Of a stretch of DNA of 64,000 nucleotides, positions 1-11,891 are shown in pieces (position 1 is the first letter of the stretch; every line of letters starts with the position of its first letter). Location of the stretch: NCBI RefSeq assembly GCF_036785885.1, contig NC_092329.1:6634001-6698000 (forward strand), given 5' to 3'. The DNA is from Coffea arabica (Eukaryota > Streptophyta > Magnoliopsida > Gentianales > Rubiaceae). A program made the position numbers and the translations under genes. The notes under the pieces were generated by a model. It searched no databases and was not told the DNA's origin. It worked only from the letters and a program-made list of their open reading frames with translations.

Positions 1-1293
1 GGGGTGATTTAAATAAAAAAAAAAATGGCCAAACGTAAGAACTCTAACTTTTGAATTTTATTAAAACACCGACTGAAACTACTAGATGGAGGGGACACAG
101 GCCTTACACTCGAACAAATCAAGGACCATATAAAATGATTCACTAGATTAATATTACAGCTTACAATTAATGGGATTGCTTATAAAATAATGACCAGTAT
201 TTATCCAGCCCATTGGACTCCTAAAATTAGTAATGGGCTACTTGGAAAATTGGATTGTTTTAAGTTTGGTCTGAATTGATTTGCAAAAATTGCATTAGAC
301 AAAAAAGTATCTTACACTCAAAAGTTTTTAAAAAATCAAAGAAATTATTATTATCATTTATCAAAAATACTAATAATAAGGAAAAACATTTTAACGAATC
401 ATAATCAAACTTGAAAGTGGATATAACGGATAGCAATTTACCATAACACAAAGGCAGATAAAGATTGCACAGAACATTTCAATTGAGGCCATGTATGGTG
501 TACGGGCAGATGCTTGAACAAACACCATGAGCCGCAATTCCGCAAATTTGAAACCATATTTGTCGCTTCAAATGGTAATCAGTTCCGGCCTTTTCAAGTT
601 GGTCTTGACCCCGCTTCACCGGGCTTGAACAATGAAGCTCTCGTGCTCAAATTCGAGTTCGTACTTAATCTAGTTCGAATAAAATGAAAGCTAATTATAT
701 ATTTTTTTTCAAATGAATAAAATAGGTATTTTACTGTAATAAATATAAAAGCACAAGGGACTTGCATTGTAACTTCACAACGAATAAAAATTTATAAAAA
801 ATATATATATTAGATTGATCCGGTTTGACGAATCAATGAATCGAATATTGATATTCAGTCTCAATTTGGCAAGTCGAATCGAGTTTTGACCGATCAGTTT
901 GCAAGCGATCGCAATGCAGCACTAAGTACGGTATAAAATTTCATCTAGATTGTTTGTTGCATCAGATTTCTTACTTGAAGTATTGAATTGAATAACTTTT
1001 CACACAAATTCAATTCTAAGTAACCTAAATTACTCGTACACAATACATGTGCTAATATGCCTACGAAAGTTCATGACATTTTTATCCGTTAAAACCATAC
1101 ATGCCAAGCGCACATGCACAATCTTGACATAGAAAATGTAAGATAGATATTTATTTCATCGAATCCAATGGTTCAAGACAGGAATTGCTGCAAAAACAGT
1201 TCATGGCGACCAATCTAACACAAGGGAAATGTTCAAGGTGACAAATTGCAGTTTCTCAATCAGATATGAAGCACGGATTGACAATCTTGACAA
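1..1293. other. intergenic, downstream of oxidoreductase copy 1
   Basis: I see no gene in this stretch. It is AT-rich. Between about 590 and 910 it carries scattered motifs of the GTTCGAGTT/CAAACTCGA kind that recur elsewhere in the window (4340-4870, 8540-9290, 44340-44830) and probably come from an old, unclassified DNA element. No terminal repeats or target duplication could be found here. Confidence 0.5.
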
Positions 1294-3173
1294 CTAAAAC
1301 ACAACTTCAATAGGCTCAAACCCCTTGTCAATAGAAGCCTTAACTGCATCAATAACAGCCTGTGTCTTTCTACTGATGTTTGGCCATTTCTTCTCAGGCT
1401 TTGAACCATGTAATTTTATACCACCAACCAAAGAAGAGAACTCCTTCACCATCAGGGCTTCCTGAGGAAGATCCGTTCCCACAATATGCTCATTAGGAGA
1501 AGGATCACACCCTATAGCGAGCTCAACAAACTTGGAATTTGAAGTCACATAAAATGGTGCAGCACTTTCTTGGTATGGAATGACAAAATCATGAACCCGA
1601 AGATTTCCATTTGTTCCAAGAACTGTGATGTCCATTGTCAAGTTGGTGATGAAAGAACAATAGAAAGTTGCAACTTTTCCATCTTCCCAGCGCAAGGATG
1701 CACCACAGGACAAGATCACGCCTGCTTCATTGAATTCAGGATCAGGCAAAGCTGTTACAGTTTTAGGGAGTTCGTATTCTGCAGCCCACAGAATTGCCCT
1801 AGTGCAATACCAGCCAGTGTCACCCAAAGCACCAAGTGCATCAAGATCAGGTTTTACTCTGATATCATTCTTGAGAAATTCAGGGCCCTCAACGTATGAG
1901 AAAATGCTGTGGACCTGTTGAAATTATGAGAACACTAACATCTATATATTAAAAAAAAAAAAAAAAAAAGGTAGTCCAATGGGCACTCCAATAGTCTTAC
2001 AAAACAAAAAAGGAACATTAGCATCTGAAAAAAGGTTGTCCAATAGTCTAATTTAAGCTTTTAATTAGGCAACCACCGTATATTGTCAATTCCACTATTG
2101 GTCGCATTGTTGCTTTTGAATTCCCATTATTGGTCCTTTTGTTGCTTTTCACCCAATGTGGTACGTATTCATTGAGTGAACCTATGCATCAAGAACAAGG
2201 ACTATTTTATATCAGTACCAAAAAAGTCATGGCTTAAAAACTCCAATTCTTGTAGTTACATCAACAATTAGGCAATAATTCATTCGTGAACTCTTGTATA
2301 ACATGTATACGTCTTTAAAAGATCACATCCAGCTTGATTAAATTTGGATTGGAAGGACTAAATAATCAAAGAAGAAAAAAAAAACATGTAAATGGTATCA
2401 ATGATCCACTTTTTGGTTCAAATTAAAACTACAAATTCAATACAACAAGCGAGAAAAAATTTGGCTGCTGTTCATGCCCCAGTCTAATTTTATTTCCCAT
2501 GGTAATTTTTTGCACAAAATTGCCTAACTTGCCCTTCACAAATCCAGTGCAGTTTACATTAAAAGATTTTTTTTGGTTATTTTAACAAAAGTTTATGCAA
2601 AAATAAAGTGCGGGCTATGGCAATATCATGATAGAAAGAACAAAATTAAACACGCAAAAAGGAAAGAAAAAATTCAAAAAGAGGAGGAAAAAATTTAAAA
2701 AAAAAAATTACCGCCTTGAGCTGACCGAATTTTTGAGGATCAGAGAGAAATTCCCTCATCTGAGTGGTGCGTGGATGGTGCATCCACATGGTAGCATCCA
2801 TGAACTGCACCCCACTCGATTCACAGGCCTCAAGAATTATATCCAGCTCCTTCACGTTCAGCGCCACCGGCTTATCCAAAAGCACGTGTTTCTTCTTTTG
2901 AGCCGCCAAAACAGCCCAGCGCAAGTGTAAGCTCGTAGGCAGCGGAATATAGACCGCTTCCACGTCCGGATCGTCCAACACACCGTCGTAGCTTCCATAC
3001 ACCTTGGCGGAAGCCGGGAAGCCGTTCTCTCTTGCGAAGCTTATGGCTTTCTCCAGTGAACGGCTCCCAATAGCTACAATAGTTGAGTTTGGAGCCAGAG
3101 TTATGGCTCGAGATAGTTTTCTTGCTATCTTTGCACAGCCTAAGATTCCAAAACGAACCGGCGGCTCGGCCAT
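1294..3173 (-). CDS. Gfo/Idh/MocA-family oxidoreductase, copy 1 (two exons)
   Basis: Complement join of exon 1 (2712-3173) and exon 2 (1294-1914), with a 797-bp GT-AG intron in phase 0; 360 aa. The protein resembles the plant At4g09670 family: an N-terminal NAD(P)-binding Rossmann fold with FGILGCAKIARK near residues 8-19, then a C-terminal alpha/beta domain. It is predicted to be a soluble NAD(P)-dependent dehydrogenase related to dihydrodiol dehydrogenases; the substrate is unknown. DATMWMHHPRT, conserved in this plant group, lies near the end of exon 1. The family signature EKP is DKP here (VLLDKPVALN), whereas copies 2 and 3 keep EKP. The frame is open throughout, and the start fits the family N-terminus (MAEPPVRFG). 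A TATA box lies about 100 bp upstream. This is the most diverged of the three tandem copies and is separated from copy 2 by 6.5 kb of inserted repeats. Confidence 0.9.
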
Positions 3174-3272
3174 TTTTTCCGAATCTGTGCTTCTTTTTTT
3201 TCCCCCCTTTTTAATAGCTGTAGGCTGTGTGAATTTAGATTACTCTCAGGCTCAGCCAGCATCCATTGAAGC

Positions 3273-3280
3273 TTTATATA
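3273..3280 (-). promoter_or_regulatory. TATA box of oxidoreductase copy 1
   Basis: The minus strand reads TATATAAA about 100 bp upstream of the ATG at 3173, a normal distance for a plant TATA box plus 5' UTR. Confidence 0.55.
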
Positions 3281-3283
3281 GTT

Positions 3284-5011
3284 GTCGTAGTTTTGCTACA
3301 AGTAGAGGGCTTCAAGTCATCGGTCGCAGGTCTAGCCGTGGCAATTCAGTCACTTCACTAAGACTCTTCTACGTGGAAAATGTTGCATTGATTGGCTCAC
3401 TATGTAATTAATGTACTAGTATTTTTTTTTTTTGTTTTTTGTGACATTATATGGCAGGAGTAGGAGTTGTTTTGCTAAAAATAGTGCATTTGTTTCATCC
3501 AATGATAGTTCAATATCCATCGATTCGTTCAATGATGGTTCAGACCTTGTTTGAAAAAAAAAGTTTCATCAAAAAAATGTCTACATCTTTTGTAAACATA
3601 TTTTTCAATCACATAAATATGGGAGAAGGGACCAACCGACCAAGTTCAAGTGGACCAACAGGGACTTCACCAGAAGAGGGGAAAGATCTGACTGAAACTT
3701 ATAACAAACTAGATTTGAGGATAACCATTTCATTAATTGGCATGGTTTGGTTCTTTTCAAAATTTGGGATCATCTTCCTCTTTTGATTCTATGGGTAACT
3801 AGAGAGAAAACAAGACCTGAGAGCCATCCAAGTTTGTGAAAGATCTCCTCGCCTACAGTGAGAAAAATTAGGGAAAAAGAGAGGTGAGAATAAATCCCAA
3901 GATTAGTGCTTCTTGGATCACAAGCCTGAATTGTTTTTCGTGTCTGCAAACTTTTTTCAAGAGAGGCAAAGGGTTTTTCTCGACAATTAAACATTCCTAA
4001 ACAAAATGTTAGCAGCCAAGAAGTATTAGTAAAAACGAAGCTTATTAAACATATGTTAACCATTCCTAAACAAATAACTACGTTGTTCCGCTGCTTAATT
4101 TAACTCTTTTCTCTTTCAGCAACTCAACTGTGTCGTCGCAGTAATTTTAGTTTTGACTATAGTGTTATTACATTTCATCTTGTAAACTATTTGTCTGAAT
4201 CAAAATAGATCTTGTTGTAGAACCACAATAATAATACTGGTTCTTATTTTCGAATTGGGATTGCCTCGTAATTGTCCTGATACGTAAAAATCTGGTTCTC
4301 TAAACATCATAGGAGGTGAACGCAATTGCAATTTGCAACTAGGAATGTCAATTGAACTTTCTGAGTTAAGTTTGATAAGTCTCAGCTCGGCTGATAAATT
4401 ATACCGGTTTTCAGGTTTCAAGTTTTGGTTATTTGAGTTGAAATTAAAAAGTTCAAACTTAGTTCACACTATAATATGAGTCTCGAGTTCAAATCGGATT
4501 TGAGCTAAACTCATATTTAAATGCATATTTATTAATTATATATAATATATATTTTATAATTATGAATTACTATAAATTTATATATAAATTATTAACATTA
4601 TATGTTATAATATGTATAATTATAAATTATGGATATTATAAATACTATATATATATATAATTATACTCATATATGGGCGGGTCTTAATTGAATCTGAGTC
4701 TAGTATAACCCAACTTCGATTCACATTTAGTTTATGGCTAATATTTAAGTTCAAACTATGTTCGATCCAACTAAAATTTGTGCTTAGAAAACTTTTTTTG
4801 AGGTCAAATGGGTTGGATTTGGGTTAGCCCGACCCCATTTTCAGTGTATTCGCAAAGTTCTATTTACACGTCATTGGGAATATTACCTCCTATTTCCAAA
4901 GGGAATATTACCCCCTATTAATGTGAATTATCGATAAGGACATCATTATTATCATGCTAGATGAGAATTATGATTCTTGAGATGGAATCCAGCATGAGGT
5001 AAATTAATAGG
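3284..5011. other. intergenic, with a diverged repeat block at about 4340-4870
   Basis: No gene is visible. From 4342 the sequence TAGGAATGTCAATTGAAC resembles a hAT-type terminus (compare TAGAGGTGTCAA at 43377). It is followed by GAGTTCAAAT-rich arms and an AT-rich core with ATATAT runs to about 4870. No matching right terminus or target duplication was found, so this is at best a broken DNA-element remnant. Confidence 0.35.
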
Positions 5012-5016
5012 AGTTT

Positions 5017-7446
5017 TGTGACGGCTCCGCTTCTCGCAAGGGCGAACCAGAGGGTTCAGCGGGCCGCATGCCCGACTCTCGCCGGGACTCAGTCGTTCAC
5101 TACATTCCTCAAACATATTACAAGATAAAACTTCAAATATTACATCAAATTCTCCAATAAATAATTACATATCAAAAGCGAAGTGTCCATGCTTCCACTG
5201 CGCCACTCTGATCCTTGATACCAACCATTCACACGGAGAACTTTAATACAAACGTTTCCTTCGCCACGAGCCCTGTGGAAGGGAATAAAATATTTTTGGG
5301 GTGAGCTAGAAGCTCAGCGAGTAACCAGTAAAATCATTAAATAAATATATTTCACAATGTTGCATTTCGATCATTTCGATGATGTCATGATTCAGAGATC
5401 AAATGTTCGTTTAGTGCTCTCGTGAGCCAGGGAAATCATAGCACTTGAACACCCAACGCTCAAATAGATCATTTAACATTAACATTAACATTAGGAGGGA
5501 GCCCCTTTTTGAGCTCCGGAGCCATTTGCTCCACCATGTCACGAACTCACGAAAATGGTGGAGACGTTGGTGTCCAGCACAAGACTCCCCAAGAACTCAT
5601 TAAAGCCAAATCATGTCATGAATCCACATGCAAGCACGCATGAGATGCAATCGAGTACATAATGCAAGAAAAATTTCACAAGTACTTTGGAAATAGTTTA
5701 GGGTCACTCACCTCCATGGCTCAGGAACCATCCATCATATAACATTGCCTTACTCAAATCCAAGTCTTAGATCACAAACTCAATGCAAACAAATCCCTTC
5801 AAAGTTCGGACAGCACTTCCCCTGAATTTGCTAACTTTTCCAGCCATCATGGCTTCATTATTTCCTCATCCAGTCCCAAAGGTACACACACAACAACAAG
5901 TTCATCCAATAGCCATTCAGCAAGCTCCAAGTAGTACTAGTACAAGTCAAGCTAGGGAAAAGTCCGGAAATGAAAGTTAAGCTCAAAATCAGAAAAATAG
6001 CTTTTGACATCCTTTTGCGGTAATGGCACCAAAGGTACTACGACTGTCGGATGAAGGTGAAAGATACACCGTTTCGAAGCTAAGAGATAGGGCTACAATA
6101 TTGCAGAAGGTCACTCAACCCAGTTTCGAGTGTAACCAGGTAAAAAATGCAAGATACTATACCAGAATCACAAAAACAGATTCACAAAACGCATTCTAGC
6201 GGAAACATCATAAAGCAGGCTATTCAAATCCAAATCCAGAAATTCCAAAACCAGATGAAAGATAAGAAACAGGGGTAAATTTCATCAGAAGACCTCAACA
6301 ACCAATTCGGAAGGAATTCCAGCCAAAACAACCAATTATAGGCGCAATTCTTACATTCGGGTAAAACCAGAACAGCAATAGTAATTTCGACTTTTCTCGT
6401 TCTACACTACTCCGATTGACCTGAAATTTTTCAGGCACCTCTAAAATGTCATTCCCTACAACTTTCATGTTTTAAGCCAAGGCCAATTCGGCCTCTATCT
6501 ATGAGCTATAAATTCGGGCAGAATGCACAATCATAAACCCTAACTTTCCAAAATTTCTTCCAAAACAGAAATTGTTTGCAATTAACCACTTTTTCCACCT
6601 CATAGAGTCCTTAAATATCATTTCCAATCATCATATATAACCACACAATCATATCCATATGAAAACAGAAAAATCCCCAATAATTATAAAACTTCACCAA
6701 TTCAACCAAAACCAAGATATAATCCATAAAAGTGCATCTTATACCACCACCAATCATGAATTGAACATCATTAGAGGAAGGAGAGGGGTCATTCACAACT
6801 CACCTTAGCAATACAAGAGATAGAGCAACTAGTCACCTTAGCTTTCCAAACAACTCCACAAAACACCTCAAGACCACTTAGCAAAGAGATTTTATGGAAT
6901 GATTTGGAGTTTTATTGATTGGATTTGAAGATTGAGCAAGAAATAGAAGGAAGAAATTGAGAGCTTTTCTTTCTTTCTTGAGCAAGAACATTCGGCCAAG
7001 AAGCTTGCAAAATGAATCTTATTTTGATCAAATTTTTTGTATTTATTTGGTAAAGGTAAAGGTAAAGTCAAATGGTCAAAGTCCAAGATTAAATCACAAG
7101 GTGACACTTGTCACCTTTTTGGTTTAAAACTTATCTTTTTGTCTCTCCAATACAAATATCTTAACACTTTGTAAAATAATATCACTTAATACAAAATTCC
7201 AACAAGTTGTCAAAAATATAATGCATTTACCGCACTTGCGGGTCCCACGTCCAAAATACGCTTTTAATTTCTCAAAAACTAACTGATACTAGAAAAATCA
7301 TTTTTAAACTATCTTTGCTCATAAACTTTATCTGGGGAATTTTTCTAATAAAGAAAATGTAGAAAAGGCGGGCGATTAAATAAAATAAACCCTAGAAAAT
7401 TAGAAAATTTTCGAGTTCTCACACTCATACTTTTCGGGGCGTCACA
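5017..7446 (-). mobile_element. solo LTR of an LTR retrotransposon (fossil)
   Basis: The 2430-bp block starts TGTGACGG and ends CGTCACA, so it has 5'-TG...CA-3' ends. It is flanked by a perfect 5-bp target duplication, AGTTT, at 5012-5016 and 7447-7451. No second LTR, primer-binding site, polypurine tract or gag/pol coding is visible, so it reads as a solo LTR left by recombination. Its length and the TGTGACG end fit long plant Ty3/gypsy-type LTRs (chromovirus-like is a guess). Reading TGTGACGCC as the 5' end suggests minus orientation. With only one LTR it cannot be dated by LTR divergence. Confidence 0.75.
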
Positions 7447-7684
7447 AGTTTAGACTCTAGAGGCTTCTGTTGTTGCCAGTTGCAATCGCACCCAGTAATT
7501 TTTTACACTTTTCTGTAAAACCAAACAATTTTTAACAGATAATCTACATCAACTTTTGGAATTGCCAACACTAACCTTTGCTGTACTCGTGATTTTTTAT
7601 ATGTTTACAAAAGCAAATATTTCGACACCAATGAAGCTAGCTAAAGCAACTTTTTGAAAGCATTTTACAATCTAGCCTATTGCT

Positions 7685-7923
7685 TCTTTTTTTTTTTTTC
7701 AATCGTCATCCTTACTCCTATTCCTACTCTATCCTAATCTAATTACGGGGAGATCCAACTGGGTCTATGGGAGACCGATGGAGACAGAACCACCACCGAA
7801 TCAGACAGGTGCACCACGCATCCGTTTGAATTTTTTGAAGAACCACAAATGTGGCAAATCAAACCTTACCTCCCACCCCAGCAAAACTTTTAAGGTGGTG
7901 GCCATCAGCCTAAGGCTGATGGT
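7685..7923 (-). mobile_element. tailed SINE, minus orientation
   Basis: On the minus strand this 239-bp unit ends in a poly(A) tail (poly(T) at about 7686-7699 on the plus strand). It is flanked by a perfect 14-bp target duplication TCTAGCCTATTGCT (7671-7684 and 7924-7937). Its other end carries a hairpin, CCATCAGCC-TAA-GGCTGATGG. Tail plus long duplication is the LINE-mobilised SINE signature. I could not assign a named family, and the internal Pol III boxes are not clear. Confidence 0.75.
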
Positions 7924-7937
7924 TCTAGCCTATTGCT

Positions 7938-8074
7938 ATTTGGATCGGAGTTTTTGAGAGTTTTTTTATACCCAAAAAAAAAATGTACTATAACTAGTAA
8001 AAAAGATAAGTGAAGAATATATGAAGAGAATTTTTTTAAAAAAATTTCGTGCAAAACTCGGCAATCCAAACGGG
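7938..8074. mobile_element. MITE of the TTTGGATTG-terminus family, copy 1
   Basis: Ends ATTTGGATCGG and GCAATCCAAACGGG form imperfect terminal inverted repeats around an AT-rich core of about 135 bp. At least six further copies lie in this window. It directly abuts the right target duplication of the SINE at 7685-7923. Confidence 0.6.
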
Positions 8075-8499
8075 AGCCTCTAAAACTTCCAGTACAAGTG
8101 GAGAGAATTGAACTGATTGTCATGACTCATGTGATGGTGACAACATCTGGATGGATGATTTTCGCAAAGCTGGCCGGAAGCAGAGGTCAAATGTGTCCGT
8201 TCCGTGCAGGCAGTAGCCACCATTATTATTAATTAATTAATCTTACAAAAGCCGGGGGGAGTAGTTGCGGGTCAATTCTCTCGTCCACTTCCAGTCTTTC
8301 TCCGGTATCCGGAGTCTGGCTAGAATACGACTCTTTGTTCTATCTATAGCGTTCGTACTTTCTTAACGGTTGTGCATAATCTCTACGAAGAGTTCAGTGA
8401 AGACCAATCAGTGTACAATAATTGTCCGTCAAAAACAGGAAAGGTTGGTCAAAATATACATCGATAATCCATACATTCATTATACTTAGCTTAATTACA

Positions 8500-8533
8500 G
8501 CTAGATTCTTTTTTTTTTTTTTTTGCTAGATTC
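8500..8533. repeat. bare poly(T) tract flanked by 9-bp direct repeats
   Basis: GCTAGATTC at 8500-8508 and again at 8525-8533 flank an uninterrupted run of T. This is what remains when retrotransposition inserts only the poly(A) tail, or when a retroposon is later lost. Confidence 0.5.
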
Positions 8534-8760
8534 ATAAACGAATCAAAAACTTGACAAACAGTTTGGACTCAATTTGAGTTTGACTTTTAATAAGTTTGAA
8601 TTCGAATCGAATTCGAACTTTTAAATATTCTACTCGTAAAACTTGAATAATATTTTATATTTTTTAGTATTTAACATATTATTAATATTTTATAGAAAAT
8701 CACACATTTATTAGTCGGATAAATCTTGCATACATTGGCTATGTATATACTAAGGCTTTT

Positions 8761-8884
8761 GTTTGGATTGCATTTTTGTAGAAAAATTATTGTAACGATT
8801 TGATATATGTGAGGTAAAAAGATAATTGAAAAATATGTCTACGAAAAACTTAGCAATTTTTCAAGAAAAATTGCAATCCAAACA
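8761..8884. mobile_element. MITE of the TTTGGATTG-terminus family, copy 2
   Basis: GTTTGGATTGCATTTTTGTA at the left and AAAATTGCAATCCAAACA at the right are inverted repeats. The core contains TGTAACGATTTGATATATGT, shared nearly exactly with the copy at 46160-46299. Confidence 0.7.
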
Positions 8885-9694
8885 CACCCATTATGTAAAT
8901 TAATGTTCAAGAATGATTAATCCAAACACACCCTTATGTAAAATTTCAAGAAAACTTGTCTTGATACATGCTACATATGTAAAATTTAATGTTCAAATTT
9001 AAACTGAAATGATTTGGCATGCATCTAGACATATGTGCTAACGGTATAAGAAAAATTAATCGTTATTATTTTAGTATGTACATATTATATATATTATTGA
9101 TAATATAATATTATAAATTAAAAAAGTTAAATAAAAATTCGAACTCTTGAATCAAACTTGAGCCATTAGATCATTTAATTGAATCGAACTTAAGCTTGAA
9201 ACTTAAACTCGTATAGGGCTTGAGCTTAAATTCAAGTTTGGGCCCAAAAAGTAGAACCGAGCATGACAGTTTAAAAGTTCGAGGTTTACTGCCCTAATTA
9301 CAGCATAGTTATGACTTATGAGATGATAAAAGGGCGTGCTTGGTAGTTCAGTACTAGAGGAATGTACATCCATGGCAATGAGCCAATAAACCATACAGGA
9401 TCTGGAAGTCACTTTCTTCACCAGAATCACCAGCCTTTCGAATATAATTCTGGGGCTTGCACCAATATTGTTTTGGAAGTACATACCTGCAAATGATATC
9501 ATTCTGTCCAACAAAATCCAGCAAGATACCAACACGTTGTAAGTTCCCGCTTCGTGAAGAAACAAATTTGACGCTGTTAATAAATCAAAGCTCGAAATGA
9601 AATCCAATGGCAAACAAAGAAGAATCTTCTTTACAAGGAGCAATCAACATCTTATTCAAGATAAATGCCCAATGGGCAACGCAATACAGTGCAA
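8885..9694. other. AT-rich intergenic region downstream of copy 2
   Basis: No gene is visible. Between about 8540 and 9290, interrupted by the MITE at 8761, the DNA is rich in AATTCGAA, AAACTTGAG and similar words, like the blocks near 600-900 and 44340-44830. The rest should include the 3' UTR of the gene ending at 9695. Confidence 0.4.
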
Positions 9695-11605
9695 TCAGCT
9701 AATAACTTCAACAGATTCAAAGCCCCTGTCAATCGATGTCTTGACTGCATCCAAAACTAGTTGAGTCTTCCTGCTGAAGGTTGGCCATTTGGTTTCTGGC
9801 TTTGCACCCTCAGCTTTGATGAGTCCAACCAATCTTGAAAACTCCTTTACCATTTGAGCCTCCTGGGGAAGATCTGTTGTGACAACATGCTCGCTCGGCT
9901 TGGGCGCCCACCCAGTCACAAGATCAGTGAAACCCGATTCAACACTGGTCGAAAATGAAGCCTTTTCCTCTTCAAAAGGGATAACAAAGTCACAAAGGTG
10001 CAGAGAACCCTTTGTTCCAATAGCAGTTACATTCATCGTCATGTTGGACAGGAAAGAGCAGTGTAAAGTAGCCACTTTCCCGTCTTCCCAATATAAAGAA
10101 GCTCCACATGATAAAACTACCCCCGCTTTGTTGAAGACAGGACCAGGCAATGCAATTACCGATTTTGGTAGCTCAAAATCAACAGACCACAAAATTGCTC
10201 TGATTGTGTACCACCCAACATCACCAAGAGCGCCTAGAGCATCCAGATCAGGCTTCACCCGAATATCATTTTCCAGGAAATCAGGATCAGCAGTAAATGT
10301 GAAGACACTGTGAACCTGCAAGGTTAGCTAATTAATAGAAAGCTAGTCCTTCTGGCAGGATTCATTTTTATTTCTTTCAGTTGGTGCATGTATCTACTAA
10401 GATAAGATGCCACAAACACAAATAACAATTCATTTATTTCCACAAAATACTCATCCCATCCATAATTCTATCACATTACTCCTTGTACCATTGATTATCT
10501 CAGAACCATTCCAATATGCATACAGACTCAAAATTTTATTTGCACTAGGAGTTTATTCTTCAAACAAAAGCTCTATATCTGCACCGGTGCACCTGGAATG
10601 AACCAGCCGGTAGTTCTTGAATTACCACTAAATCTGCTAAAAATCTTTCAAGCATTTTACCCCTCAAAGATCACTAAAAAACCAAAGGTTAGCGTGCGAC
10701 ATCACTCTTATCTGCATCAAGAAAAAGTAAATCAACCCCTTTATACCCGTCTAATGCTAATAGAAGTCGGGGGAGATCATTGCATCCCATCATACGGCAA
10801 AATAAAAGAGAACCAATATTACATTTGATCTTTCAATTAACAGCACAAAAATCCAACCTCTAATGATTAATTCCAGACAAAATTCCAATTATAACAACTA
10901 AGAGAGGATACTTTGATCATAAATTGCTGTACTTGAGAAAAATGCGTCCAAATGTTTGACTCAGACTGACAACTTTGTCAAAATCACACTCAGATTCTGC
11001 ACAGAAAAAAGAGCAAAGAAACCCACAAACAAGACTATTCAATTTGATTAATCAAGATATCTAATCCCATAGGGGAAGAGAATATAAAGAACTGCTAGTG
11101 CTACTGAAAAATATTTGCTTGGGGGAGAATAAATTATCTATACCGATTTGAATTGACCAAACCGTTGAGGGTCATTTAGGAATTCTCTCATTTTAGCAGT
11201 ACGAGGATGATGCATCCACATGGTAGCATCCATGAACTGCACCCCACTGGATTCACACGCCTCCAGGATCACATCAAATTCTTTAACGTTAAGGGCCACT
11301 GGTTTCTCCAAAAGCAGGTGCTTTTTCTTCTGAGCAGCCAAAACTGCCCATTTTATGTGCAAGCTGGTCGGCAACGGCACATAAACAGCGTCAACATCTG
11401 GGTCATCTAGAAGGGCGTCATAACTGCCGTATACCTTTGCTGAAGCCGGAAAGCCATTATCTTTCGCAAAGTTTGAGGCTTTTTCCACCGAACGGCTGCC
11501 TACGGCGTAGAGGGTGGAGTAGGGGGAAAGTGTAATGGCCCGGGAAACTTTCCGAGCAATATCGGCACAGCCCAGAATGCCAAATTTGATGGGGATTCCG
11601 GCCAT
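9695..11605 (-). CDS. Gfo/Idh/MocA-family oxidoreductase, copy 2 (two exons)
   Basis: Complement join of exon 1 (11144-11605) and exon 2 (9695-10315), with an 828-bp GT-AG intron in phase 0; 360 aa. The Rossmann motif FGILGCADIARKVSRAI and the EKP motif (LLLEKPVALN) are present, as is DATMWMHHPRT at the end of exon 1. I chose the ATG at 11605 (MAGIPIKFG) because it aligns with the other two copies. An in-frame ATG at 11650 would add 15 residues (MTIISIPTPKILEKL) with no counterpart in the paralogs. It is predicted to be a soluble NAD(P)-dependent dehydrogenase of unknown substrate. It lies 1.1 kb from copy 3 and is closer to it in sequence than to copy 1, so these two probably come from the later duplication. 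Confidence 0.92.
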
Positions 11606-11820
11606 TAGTTTTTCTAGGATTTTTGGCGTAGGGATTGAAATGATAGTCAAGTATTTGTGATAATGTGTGAACGGGGGAGAAGCGGATGCTTCTCAGGCTT
11701 TGCGGAGTGAGGGAGCCTGGGAGTTGGCAGAGAGTAACACAGCGGTGAGTGGAACCAGTGAGTAATGAGTGGGACAACAAAAGTGAGCAGTGACGTATTG
11801 CTGTTTGGATTTTGCCAAAA

Positions 11821-11832
11821 TAAATATATAAA
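11821..11832 (-). promoter_or_regulatory. possible TATA box of oxidoreductase copy 2
   Basis: An AT-rich TTTATATATTTA on the minus strand lies about 220 bp upstream of the ATG at 11605. It is the best TATA-like site there, but it is further away than in copies 1 and 3. Confidence 0.3.
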
Positions 11833-11891
11833 TCAATAAGTTTTTTTTTGAAAAAAAGCAAAAGAAAAAAAAAATTGTGTAATAGATCCAA

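Noticed and set aside
2646-2700. Longer minus-strand reading frame continuing exon 1 of oxidoreductase copy 1 past 2712
   Set aside because: It is read-through into the intron. A GT at 2710-2711 follows the codon where the other two copies also splice, and the extension is low-complexity Lys/Phe.
5783-7107. Several short frames of 60-70 codons inside the solo LTR
   Set aside because: They are short, lie on both strands and have no domain; non-coding LTR sequence explains them.
7903-7928. Hairpin followed by CTAG at 7925-7928 as a Helitron end
   Set aside because: The next base is C rather than T, the spacing is only two bases, and the CTAG belongs to the 14-bp SINE target duplication.
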